Assembly (NCBI RefSeq): GCF_000190735.1
Contig: NC_015177.1
Span: 3,286,001 to 3,350,000, forward strand
DNA length: 64,000 nucleotides
Direction of reading: 5' to 3'
Origin: Pseudopedobacter saltans DSM 12145
Lineage (GTDB): Bacteria; Bacteroidota; Bacteroidia; Sphingobacteriales; Sphingobacteriaceae
Part shown: positions 51,714 through 59,962 of the stretch, in pieces
How the letters are laid out: each line of letters begins with the position of its first letter
Numbering within the stretch: position 1 is the stretch's first letter
Made by a program: the position numbers and the translations under genes
The notes under the pieces: generated by a model
What the model was told of the DNA's origin: nothing
Databases searched by the model: none
What the model saw: the letters and a program-made list of their open reading frames with translations, nothing else

Positions 51714-53008
51714 TATTTACTACCTATAATATACTGTAAAGCCTCTTTTAGTTTATTTGTGTCGATTTGAAAAGCCGAATGCAAATCTGAATCTCCTTTC
51801 AAAACCAACTTTTTATCATAAAGGTAAACCAACTCTATATTAAAAAGCTTTGCTATTGTGCAAAATATCGAGATATTAACGTTAAAATTAGTCAAGCAAA
51901 TCACTTTACAGCTGTTACTACAGAATATTAGGTTTGTGAAAGCGGCACCCGTTGCTCCAACAATTAGCTCTGCATTTTTAAATATCGATACCTGCTCCAC
52001 TATAGAGTACTCTTCAGGGTAAATTATAGAAAAATCGTATTTTCTAAGAACTGTATACACCGCTTCTTCATTATACACCCGTCGTCCACTTGCGTTCTTT
52101 CTGGAAAGAAATACTCTTTTAGGTGTGTTTTTTATCTCAGGTAATTTCAGCAGGGTGCCTCGAATATAATTTAATGAATGTGCACTAAACAGATTGTGTT
52201 TTATTTGTATATCTTTTATATTTTTATAGTTGGGTGGAATGATATTTGGACGAGATATTTGATATAGAAAAGAAACCTTGTATATAACCTCTTTGTCTAT
52301 CGAAATTATTGCCCGATTGTCTCTATTGAAATAAGAAAGGAGTTCTCGATATTGTGGTATTTCAAGACAAGCTTTATCTACAATAATCGGTATAGACTTA
52401 TCTATATTCATTTTAGAAATCATTTCAAATTTTGCAATGATTTCTAATAAAAAATGATAGTAATTAATGGAATAATTAGCAGTCAATAATATTCCTTCAT
52501 TGATAGAAAATTCAGCCCAATTAGCCTCAAGCACACATACGTCATTTTTTAAAAGTTTTATTGCATAATCTGTATAATCAAATGCTCCATCATCATCTAA
52601 AAATTTCAAATCATATAAAGCATATTGTTCGTCCAATAAAATTAGGTCTGAACAGCCTATAACCATTACATTCTTTAATATAACTCCATATACATAATGG
52701 TTTTTAAGTTCATAAATGTAATTATCTACAGATTCTTCAAAAAAATTTACTGACGAGAACTTTAAATTGATTTCATCTTCATATAAAATTTCAACATTAT
52801 CTGAACCTCTTTTTCTGTAAGACTGAAAATCAATAAGCTCTCGTTTAATAAACCAGTTTGATGTAATCGCTTTCACTAATGGCTTCAATAATTCAAATTT
52901 GTCTCTCCGATACATTCTCCTCATTTTTGCCATAAAGTATCTTTTTATCGCTCCTGAATAGTTCATCAGAGGATTTGGAGGTACATCTATGAACTTTTTA
53001 TCCTTCAT
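51713..53008 (-). CDS. Glycosyltransferase family 61 protein
   Basis: 431 residues. The diagnostic DUF563/GT61 block is in the C-terminal half: [21 protein letters not shown], then [36 protein letters not shown]. The N-terminal part is unusual, with [15 protein letters not shown] as a second conserved segment. GT61 enzymes use UDP-xylose or UDP-GlcNAc in eukaryotes; bacterial members work in lipopolysaccharide and capsule loci. It overlaps the aminotransferase gene by 11 bp. Confidence 0.85.
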   Translation of the reverse strand: MKDKKFIDVPPNPLMNYSGAIKRYFMAKMRRMYRRDKFELLKPLVKAITSNWFIKRELIDFQSYRKRGSDNVEILYEDEINLKFSSVNFFEESVDNYIYELKNHYVYGVILKNVMVIGCSDLILLDEQYALYDLKFLDDDGAFDYTDYAIKLLKNDVCVLEANWAEFSINEGILLTANYSINYYHFLLEIIAKFEMISKMNIDKSIPIIVDKACLEIPQYRELLSYFNRDNRAIISIDKEVIYKVSFLYQISRPNIIPPNYKNIKDIQIKHNLFSAHSLNYIRGTLLKLPEIKNTPKRVFLSRKNASGRRVYNEEAVYTVLRKYDFSIIYPEEYSIVEQVSIFKNAELIVGATGAAFTNLIFCSNSCKVICLTNFNVNISIFCTIAKLFNIELVYLYDKKLVLKGDSDLHSAFQIDTNKLKEALQYIIGSK

Positions 53009-54104
53009 ACTTATTCACGATATCAATAATTGTATCTACCTCTTCATTTGTTAAAACTGGACTGATGGGCAAGCTAACAACTTGCTGATGAATTTTTTCC
53101 GTTATCGGAAGATTCAAGGTATTAAGCGAAGAATATGCCTTTTGCTTATGGGGGGGAATTGGATAATGGACAACCGTCTGTATTTTATTAGTACTTAAAT
53201 ATCGTTGAAAATTCAATCTTTCATTGACACGTACAACAAACAAATGCCATACATGATGTTCATCTTTATCTAATTTTGGAAGAATTATTTCAGGATTATT
53301 TATCCGCATTAAATACTGATTAGCAACATTACGTCTTGCAGCTATTTCCTGATCTAAGAATTTTAACTTAACACTTAATAAAGCGGCCTGTAATTCATCT
53401 AACCTACTATTTATGCCCTGAAAATCATTATGGTACTTCTGATGAGAACCATAATTTCCCAAAGAACGGATAACGGAATTTAATTCGTCATCATCTGTGG
53501 TAACAGCTCCTCCATCTCCCAGTGCGCCTAAATTTTTCCCCGGATAAAAACTAAAGCCTGAAGCAGAACTCCAACTTCCTGCTTTTTTACCTCCTATTTC
53601 TGCACCATGTGCCTGGGCTGCATCTTCTATCACTTTCAAATTATATTTTGATGCAATGCTGTTAATAGATAACATATCAGCCATGTTACCATAAAGATGA
53701 ACAGCCATAATAGCCCTTGTTTTAGGCGTTATTTTTTTTTCTATTAATGAAGGATCTATATTATAAGAAGACAAGTCTGGTTCTACCAACACAGGAATTA
53801 AACCATTAGCAGAAATAGCCAATATACTGGCAATATAAGTGTTTGCAGGGACAATAATTTCGTCTCCATCAGTCATTACACCTAATTCTTTATATGCTCT
53901 TATTATTAAAATAAGGGCATCTAATCCATTAGCCACACCTATACAATGCTTTGTGCCACAATAATGTGCAAATTTTTGTTCAAATTGGAACACCTCTTCC
54001 CCTTGAATATACCACCCGGAATTTAAAACCCTCGAAAAAGCATTTTGTAATTCGATAGTATACTGCGCATTTATTTTTTGTAAGTCTAGAAACTTAATCA
54101 TCAA
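52998..54104 (-). CDS. DegT/DnrJ/EryC1 sugar aminotransferase (FdtB/QdtB-like)
   Basis: PLP enzyme of 368 residues that would aminate a 3-keto-6-deoxyhexose nucleotide. The Schiff-base lysine is Lys190 in [20 protein letters not shown], preceded by [27 protein letters not shown] and [12 protein letters not shown] follow. Next to FdtA- and FdtC-like genes, the product is probably dTDP-3-amino-3,6-dideoxy-galactose or -glucose. It overlaps the acetyltransferase gene by 4 bp. WecE-type 4-aminotransferases are the alternative but fit the context less well. Confidence 0.9.
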   Translation of the reverse strand: MMIKFLDLQKINAQYTIELQNAFSRVLNSGWYIQGEEVFQFEQKFAHYCGTKHCIGVANGLDALILIIRAYKELGVMTDGDEIIVPANTYIASILAISANGLIPVLVEPDLSSYNIDPSLIEKKITPKTRAIMAVHLYGNMADMLSINSIASKYNLKVIEDAAQAHGAEIGGKKAGSWSSASGFSFYPGKNLGALGDGGAVTTDDDELNSVIRSLGNYGSHQKYHNDFQGINSRLDELQAALLSVKLKFLDQEIAARRNVANQYLMRINNPEIILPKLDKDEHHVWHLFVVRVNERLNFQRYLSTNKIQTVVHYPIPPHKQKAYSSLNTLNLPITEKIHQQVVSLPISPVLTNEEVDTIIDIVNKYEG

Positions 54105-54652
54105 ATTTTTACTAGTTCTTTATTAATAAGGCGATATCTCTCGCCTGTTTTAGTGCTTTTTAAATCCATGGTCAAAATTTCACCCTCTTTGGTAACATAG
54201 CCTTTTTGAACCGCTGGATTTCCATACCAAAGTGTGTATGGAGGTATATTTTTTGTAACGACACTTCCTGCTCCTATCATACTGTATTCTCCGATTTCCA
54301 CACCAGCCAATATTGTTGCATTCGCTCCAATTGAAGCATTTTTTTTAATTAATGTTCTTACTTCTATCCAATCCAAATTTTTTGAACGAGGGTATAAATC
54401 ATTGGTAAATGTCACATTTGGACCTATAAAAACCTTATTTTCTATAATTATACCGTCCCAAATCTGAACACCTGATTTTACAGTTACATCGTTACCAATT
54501 ACCACGTTATTTTCTACAAAACAATGTGAACAAATATTAACATTCTTTCCAATTTTTGCACCGGCCAAAACCACACAAAATTGCCATATAGATGATCCTT
54601 CTCCTATATCAACTGTATTTACCTGTGCCAATTGGTGTATTTTATAGTCCAT
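54101..54652 (-). CDS. Left-handed beta-helix N-acetyltransferase (FdtC/QdtC-like)
   Basis: 183 residues built of hexapeptide repeats ([72 protein letters not shown]). The TNDLYPR segment and ending [12 protein letters not shown] are typical of the sugar-nucleotide N-acetyltransferases WbpD, FdtC and QdtC. It would acetylate the 3-amino sugar made by the adjacent aminotransferase. It overlaps the second FdtA-like gene by 11 bp and the aminotransferase by 4 bp. Confidence 0.9.
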   Translation of the reverse strand: MDYKIHQLAQVNTVDIGEGSSIWQFCVVLAGAKIGKNVNICSHCFVENNVVIGNDVTVKSGVQIWDGIIIENKVFIGPNVTFTNDLYPRSKNLDWIEVRTLIKKNASIGANATILAGVEIGEYSMIGAGSVVTKNIPPYTLWYGNPAVQKGYVTKEGEILTMDLKSTKTGERYRLINKELVKI

Positions 54653-55058
54653 TTACAAATTCTAAAAAGCTTTTATATTCTCTCAAATAATCATTTTCAT
54701 CGTATTTTGCAGATGCCAATACCAACAAAACTGCTCCAGATGAAAAATTACTCAAATCTCTCCAAATGCCCGGGCAAACATATAGTCCATAATTAGGACG
54801 ATTTAATGTGACGGTTTTTTTATTCTTCCCATCATCCAAAGTAACATCAAAGCTGCCACTAGCTGCTACAATCAATTGATGTAACTTTTTGTGCGCATGA
54901 CCTCCTCTCGTTTCTCCCCCGGGAACATCATATAAATAATAAACGCGCTCGACAGGAAAGGGAATATCGTTATTTCCATGTACTGGCGTTATGTTTCCTG
55001 CCCTATTGTGAATTTTAGGCAACTCCAATACATTACAATTAAATATGGATGATTTCAT
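54642..55058 (-). CDS. FdtA/QdtA-type dTDP-6-deoxy-hexose 3,4-ketoisomerase
   Basis: Small cupin of 138 residues from the ATG at 55058 (the frame continues 17 codons upstream, but the family N-terminus is SIFNCNVLELPKI). The catalytic pair is His54 and His56 in RGGHAHKKLHQL, with the substrate Arg51 and Tyr43 region VPGGETRGG. It would turn dTDP-4-keto-6-deoxyglucose into the 3-keto form before amination. The start overlaps the end of the first paralogue by 20 bp. Confidence 0.88.
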   Translation of the reverse strand: MKSSIFNCNVLELPKIHNRAGNITPVHGNNDIPFPVERVYYLYDVPGGETRGGHAHKKLHQLIVAASGSFDVTLDDGKNKKTVTLNRPNYGLYVCPGIWRDLSNFSSGAVLLVLASAKYDENDYLREYKSFLEFVNGL

Positions 55059-55455
55059 TTTTTGACAATAAAAATTGATCGATATCTCTTTCATAATCCT
55101 TTTCGTCATATTCTGTTGATGAAAGAATCAAGGCAAATGCATTAGTAGAAAAATTTTCCATATGCCTCCAGATACCTTTGGGGATATATAACCCACTGTA
55201 TGATCTATTTAGTAAGAACTCCTCTGTATGAAAACCGTCATTTACAACAACAGCAAAACTACCTGAAAGAGCTATAATCAATTCCTGATTTTCCTTATAA
55301 CTGTGTCCTCCTCTAATTTCTCCACCGGGAACATCATAAATCCAGTATGTTCGTTTAATATCAAAAGGTACATGAGTTAACGTTTCAACAAAAGAGAGAT
55401 TACCTCTGTCATCTAAAATTTTAGGAAGTGATATAACTACAGGCTTTTCATACAT
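55039..55455 (-). CDS. FdtA/QdtA-like cupin, second paralogue with altered active site
   Basis: 138 residues, the same fold and layout as the downstream gene (LPKILDDRGNLSFVET, YDVPGGEIRGGHSYKENQEL). The first catalytic histidine is present (His51) but the second is replaced: HSYK where HAHK is usual, so Tyr53 takes its place. It may be a non-catalytic partner, an isomerase with different stereochemistry, or a WxcM-like relative. 20 bp overlap with the active paralogue keeps the two translationally coupled. Confidence 0.85.
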   Translation of the reverse strand: MYEKPVVISLPKILDDRGNLSFVETLTHVPFDIKRTYWIYDVPGGEIRGGHSYKENQELIIALSGSFAVVVNDGFHTEEFLLNRSYSGLYIPKGIWRHMENFSTNAFALILSSTEYDEKDYERDIDQFLLSKNEIIHI

Positions 55456-55515
55456 GAAACAAAAATAACTAATTTATTTATTGTTTTTGACCGGAACAAA
55501 TGTTCAATAATCCCA

Positions 55516-56352
55516 TTAAACTTTAGTTTTAAGAACAAAATACACTCCAGGCAAAGAACTTAATGCAGATATTACGAAAAAAAGTATGCTAACCGATACA
55601 GCCAACTGCTGATCCAATACAAAATATTCAGAGCCATACAAAAAAATCAATTCCCGCGCGCCTAAACCGCCAATGGTAAACGGGAACACGGCCATAAATC
55701 CAGAGGCCAAAAATAAGATCAGGTAAGGGACAAAAGCACCTCCAAATCCAAAAGATTTAAGAATCAACGATACTACAACCAATTGCGTAAGCTGCAGTCC
55801 CAATGCCTTAAGGTGTACCGGTATAAAAAGTTTAAAATACGGTTGCAATAAATATTTATATAAAAAAAAATAAATTACAGTTCCTATAAACCAAGCCCCT
55901 AATAAATAATAAGCGATACTTATCTTGATAAAAAACAGAAACATTAAAATGATAAGTGTACACAAAGACCAGGCACCACTTAACTTATCCAGAAAAACTG
56001 CAGTCAGCAATTTTCGTTTTTCTACTCCAAATTCTTTATTGAGATAGAAAATCTTATATCCATCCCCTCCAACTCCTCCGGGAAGGAACATATTATAAAA
56101 TACTCCCAATAAATACAGTTTATAATTGTACAAAGCGGATAGCTTTAAACCTGCACCAGAGAAAAAGGTATGCATTCGCGACGACGCAAATAATTGCGAA
56201 ACCATATAGGTTAAAAGCGACAACAAAAGATAATATGGATTACTCCGTGTAATTCTTTCCGAGATTGCTTGAATATCTATATTAGAAAAAACCCAATATA
56301 AGGCAAAAGCTGTTATTCCTAATTTTAAAAAAGTCTTCAAATAATGCCCCAT
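55516..56352 (-). CDS. UPF0104 / flippase-like membrane protein
   Basis: 278 residues with about eight membrane helices (LKLGITAFALYWVFSNID first). The motif FLPGGVGGDGYKIFYLNKE and the C-terminal FPFTIGGLGARELIFLYG are typical of the lysylphosphatidylglycerol synthase transmembrane family. Members are found in many glycan loci. ATG at 56352 is preferred; the frame extends 12 codons into the upstream gene. It may handle a lipid-linked intermediate, but no reaction is proven. Confidence 0.85.
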   Translation of the reverse strand: MGHYLKTFLKLGITAFALYWVFSNIDIQAISERITRSNPYYLLLSLLTYMVSQLFASSRMHTFFSGAGLKLSALYNYKLYLLGVFYNMFLPGGVGGDGYKIFYLNKEFGVEKRKLLTAVFLDKLSGAWSLCTLIILMFLFFIKISIAYYLLGAWFIGTVIYFFLYKYLLQPYFKLFIPVHLKALGLQLTQLVVVSLILKSFGFGGAFVPYLILFLASGFMAVFPFTIGGLGARELIFLYGSEYFVLDQQLAVSVSILFFVISALSSLPGVYFVLKTKV

Positions 56353-56353
56353 T

Positions 56354-57124
56354 CTATATGGTTTGTATAAATTCCGAAAAGGTTCCAAATGAATATCCTT
56401 GTCCTTTTAAAAAGGAGATATACCTATCAAAACGCTTTATCATTTCAATTCCTGTATTTCTTCTTACATACCCGGGAAAACCAAATCTGTCCTGATCCAA
56501 GTCAGTAAACTCCCACGGATGAAAATAGGTATTCAAATATCCATCTTTTTGTATCGTTGTCTTACACATCCAGGTATATAAGCCTAAAGGTAAATTATGA
56601 AAAGACAGCCAAAAAAGAGGGAACCTTATAAGAGGGCTTACTGAAGCTGGAATTTGCCATACATTTTCTTCTCTATAATATCTTCTCGGCTTACTGAGAT
56701 TATTGTATCTGCCAGGCAGAAACGTAGGATTGATAGAACTGTTATAATCATATCCTGCTTTAGTTACCTCTCTTTCATCTACAGGTTGCATCCTCGCCAT
56801 CCTGAACCCTCTCACAGGTACTCCGGAAAGCTCTTCCAAACATTTTTTAGATAATGCAAGATGCTCTGCTTTAAAATCAGAGTGATAATAACCATGTGAA
56901 GCCAGCTCATGCCCGCTATCAATAATTCTCCGAATAGTATTTTTAGCATGTTCAGCAAACACAACGGTACTAAAAAATGTCGCCTTCACTTGTTTCTTTT
57001 CCAGAATATCCAAAATAGCTTCTGTGCCTTGCACAGATATAGCTATTTGATCCTCAAAAGAGATATCCCTACCATATTCAAAAGGCATATCGAATTCCTC
57101 GATATCAAAACTCAACAGTATCAA
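56354..57124 (-). CDS. Polysaccharide deacetylase family protein
   Basis: 256 residues, NodB-type fold. FDIEEFDMPFEYG carries the first acidic residues, GHELASHGYYHSDF the His-x3-His metal site, RGFRMARMQPVD the third conserved block. It resembles the deacetylases of exopolysaccharide loci and may remove acetyl groups from the glycan. No signal peptide is seen, so it is probably cytoplasmic or works before export. It overlaps the downstream dolichyl-phosphate-type transferase gene by 20 bp. Confidence 0.87.
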   Translation of the reverse strand: MILLSFDIEEFDMPFEYGRDISFEDQIAISVQGTEAILDILEKKQVKATFFSTVVFAEHAKNTIRRIIDSGHELASHGYYHSDFKAEHLALSKKCLEELSGVPVRGFRMARMQPVDEREVTKAGYDYNSSINPTFLPGRYNNLSKPRRYYREENVWQIPASVSPLIRFPLFWLSFHNLPLGLYTWMCKTTIQKDGYLNTYFHPWEFTDLDQDRFGFPGYVRRNTGIEMIKRFDRYISFLKGQGYSFGTFSEFIQTI

Positions 57125-58058
57125 TTCTACTCGGCTTTAAATTAGTTGTACGCACAATATAGTTAGGTCTTTTCTTATTTTGTAAGAACATTTTTCCAAT
57201 ATATATACCTATAATTCCCAAAATAATCAGCTGTAGTCCTCCAAAGAAAACAATAGTCATAATTATAGAAGCCCATCCGGAAACTTCACGACCAAAATAA
57301 ACCGCATATAAGACATAAGGGATATACAAAATAGATAATATCGAAAAGCAAAACCCAAGGTACACAGCTGTATATAAAGGCTTTATACTAAAAGAAGTAA
57401 CTCCCTGCAAAGCCAGTCGCATCATTTTCTTTACAGTATACTTGCTGTCTCCAGAAAATCTCTGAGCTGGATCATAATTTAATCCGTACTGTTTAAATCC
57501 AACCCATTTTATCAATCCCCTTAAAAAAGGTTCGCTTTCACTGAATCTCTTAAAGACATCCACAACCTGTCTGTCCATCAAACGGAAATCTGCGGTACCA
57601 GGCTCCAAACCTATTCCAGAAAGCCAATTCAAAGTACGATAAAAAAGCCTGGAAGATTTACGTTTCTGTTTGGATAATGTTTTACATTCTGCCCTTATAG
57701 TGTACACCACATCATAGCCCTCTTCCCATTTTTTCAATAATTCTGGAATCAACTCAGGTGGATGTTGAAGATCACAGTCCATGGATATAATACAATTTCC
57801 GCGAGCGTAGTCCATACCCGCTTTAACAGCTAATTGATGTCCAAAATTCCTGGAAAACTCTAGAAAATAAACATGAGAAAAAACTTCCGATTGGATTTTT
57901 ATCGCCTTCAAAGTATCATCACTACTCCCATCATCAACGATAATTATTTCATGCTTATACGCTAAGCCTTCGAAAACCCGGTTAATCTTGTCTACTATAA
58001 CCGAAATATTGCCCGTTTCATTGAAAGCCGGCAATACAAGTGACACTAGCTTTTCCAT
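57105..58058 (-). CDS. Membrane glycosyltransferase family 2 (DPM1/GtrB/ArnC type)
   Basis: 317 residues. SLVLPAFNETGNISVIVDKI, IIIVDDGSSDDTLKAI and MDCDLQHPPELIPELLKKW give the GT-A core, with two C-terminal membrane helices (FCFSILSILYIPYVLYAVYF and IVFFGGLQLIILGIIGIYIG). Such enzymes load a sugar onto undecaprenyl phosphate for later use at the outer face of the inner membrane. This fits the GT87-like gene at the start of the operon, which would use such a donor. Confidence 0.9.
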   Translation of the reverse strand: MEKLVSLVLPAFNETGNISVIVDKINRVFEGLAYKHEIIIVDDGSSDDTLKAIKIQSEVFSHVYFLEFSRNFGHQLAVKAGMDYARGNCIISMDCDLQHPPELIPELLKKWEEGYDVVYTIRAECKTLSKQKRKSSRLFYRTLNWLSGIGLEPGTADFRLMDRQVVDVFKRFSESEPFLRGLIKWVGFKQYGLNYDPAQRFSGDSKYTVKKMMRLALQGVTSFSIKPLYTAVYLGFCFSILSILYIPYVLYAVYFGREVSGWASIIMTIVFFGGLQLIILGIIGIYIGKMFLQNKKRPNYIVRTTNLKPSRIDTVEF

Positions 58059-59230
58059 CAGCTGAAAGAGTATTTTTTAAAGTCCTTTACTGCCATTTGA
58101 TACACTATATCTATCCATATCAGTACACATGGTAATGCCTTTAGAGAATAGGGTTGAACAAAGTTCTGTCGGATATATCGGGGAAATAAATCCGATGGGG
58201 ATAAAGACGTTAAAACAATTGCAAACGCAAATAAAAATATACGCCAACCTGTAAAGCTATCTTCTTTATTTAAAAACCAGATAGCCACCCCGGCAAACGC
58301 GATAATATAGGTTGGTGATTCTGAGCCGCTACTAAATATTACTGTAAAAATCAAAGTGGAAGCCATCATCATCATCTGAAATGAAAGATATTTAAACTGA
58401 TTTACACGCATGTAAGGAATCGCAAACAACACAAGTCCAAATAATAAAAATGGCGTATTAGAAATTGTTGGATTCTGAGTTATTCTTCTAAATAGCCCCA
58501 TTATACTAATATCCTGACCTGATGTTAAACTAGCGTTAACAGCATTTTTCTCAACTAATGAATGATACCAATCAACATAAGATTGGAGAACAAAGGAAGG
58601 GGAGGACAGAAGCATAGGCAATGCAAAAAGCATCACAGCGCACAGCATTCCATAAAGTATAAACCTCACCTTATGCTTGCTAAAAAAGAAAAAGGCTAGG
58701 CCTACAATACCATATAACTTCACAAAAGTGCCAAGAACTATAAAGAAGGCAGATCTGAATTCCCTTTGTTTATAGATATATGAAAAAGTTAATAAAATAA
58801 ATCCTGTAAGAGCGATATTAAACTGAAAACTAAAAAGGGCCGTTAATGTCTCATGGGCGCATATCCATGCTACAATAATCCGATTTTGTAAACTCAGGGG
58901 AAGACTAAATATACCCCAAAGTAATATAGATACATTGGCAATATTCCATAAAATAGTGCCAACTCCATCTGGTAATAAAGCAAAAGGTGCAATCAGTAAC
59001 GAAAATATCGGGCCATAGTGGTTTGTATCTCCATATTCAGGGTAGGGAATATAAAGATTTTGGAAATTTATGGAATGCCAATAAACATGTTTAAAAATAA
59101 GATAGTTATTAAAACTTCCCTTAAGATATTGTTTTAATGAAGCTATAACAGCTAAAAGAATATAAATAATAATCACATTTCTCTTACTCTGAAAGAATGT
59201 AAGAGCTAGTTTAGGAATAATCGGCTTCAT
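58058..59230 (-). CDS. GT87/DUF2029-like membrane mannosyl- or glycosyltransferase
   Basis: 390 residues, around ten membrane helices. Early YPEYGDTNHYGPIFSLLIAPFALLP matches DUF2029 (GT87), with the acidic residues at the membrane interface that bind a lipid-linked donor. It is the first gene of the minus-strand glycan operon, directly behind a good promoter. It probably transfers a sugar from polyprenyl phosphate at the outer face of the inner membrane. The sugar is unknown. Confidence 0.82.
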   Translation of the reverse strand: MKPIIPKLALTFFQSKRNVIIIYILLAVIASLKQYLKGSFNNYLIFKHVYWHSINFQNLYIPYPEYGDTNHYGPIFSLLIAPFALLPDGVGTILWNIANVSILLWGIFSLPLSLQNRIIVAWICAHETLTALFSFQFNIALTGFILLTFSYIYKQREFRSAFFIVLGTFVKLYGIVGLAFFFFSKHKVRFILYGMLCAVMLFALPMLLSSPSFVLQSYVDWYHSLVEKNAVNASLTSGQDISIMGLFRRITQNPTISNTPFLLFGLVLFAIPYMRVNQFKYLSFQMMMMASTLIFTVIFSSGSESPTYIIAFAGVAIWFLNKEDSFTGWRIFLFAFAIVLTSLSPSDLFPRYIRQNFVQPYSLKALPCVLIWIDIVYQMAVKDFKKYSFS

Positions 59231-59257
59231 TTATGCACTCGAAACAAAAATTTTCAC

Positions 59258-59288
59258 CAAAGGTATTACTAACCGTAAACAAAAGCAA
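59258..59288 (-). promoter_or_regulatory. Promoter of the minus-strand glycan operon
   Basis: On the minus strand TTG (59288-59286) and TACCTTTG (59265-59258) are 20 bp apart. It serves eleven tightly packed genes reaching to 49729; the only gap above 50 bp within the run is at 55456-55515. Confidence 0.7.
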
Positions 59289-59880
59289 ATTAAAATTTCT
59301 CAATTCAAAATTTTATTAATGACTAATAAAATTGATTAATTCATATAAAGCAAAATTAATCACAATTGGTTTAATTATTTTTAAAAAAATCAAGACAATG
59401 TATTTAAAATAACTAAAAGGTCAGTTTATTAGTTATTTATAAAAGAGGAAAGCGCGCTTTTTAAATTACAAACGGATCCGTAATATACTTTATCAAATTT
59501 CACTAAAAGAACAAGAAAGCTACATCTTTCAAGAGACTTTCCAAGTTATCTAAAAGCTGTTTAAATTTTAATCGGAATAATTTGTACAACAGAGATTGAT
59601 TTACCGAAAACAAAAAAAATTCGAAATAGGCTCTCACAAAGACACGAATAGAAGCTTCACTGCGAGTTCGAGAAGCAATCTCTATTACTACCTGTATTTA
59701 AACAAGTAAAAACATTTCCGGGGAAATAAATTATAGGCAAATACTGTTAAGGTACGCAATACACAGCCTTTCCTTCCACCACAATTGTTTATAAAATGCT
59801 ACATGATCGGCAGCTTCGTTTGAAGATTGCATCTTGAACTTGTACTGTCCAAACGATATGACGCATAGGACAATATAAAC
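59289..59880. other. Gene-free interval between infB and the glycan operon
   Basis: No coding frame is supported. Two small structures are visible: a hairpin AATAACTAA/TTAGTTATT (59408-59437) and the 12-bp palindrome AAAGCGCGCTTT (59449-59460). A degenerate repeat copy lies at 59656-59685. The remainder looks like plain AT-rich spacer. Confidence 0.4.
59656..59685. repeat. Degenerate half-copy of the dispersed palindromic repeat
   Basis: TTCACTGCGAGTTCG followed by AGAAGCAATCTCTATT matches the half-unit seen at 9235-9262 (GTCATTACGAG and GAAGCAATCT) with several changes. Confidence 0.5.
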
Positions 59881-59915
59881 AAAAAACCGCTTAGAAAATT
59901 TTCATTTCCCAAGCG
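59881..59915 (-). terminator. Terminator of the nusA-infB operon
   Basis: On the minus strand CCGCTT and AAGCGG form the outer stem over an 18-nt loop that has inner A/T pairing, followed by TTTTTG. It begins 48 bp past the infB stop. Confidence 0.7.
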
Positions 59916-59962
59916 GCTTCTTCTTTTATGCTTTTCGCTTTCGGCTTTAAGCCTTCAGCATT

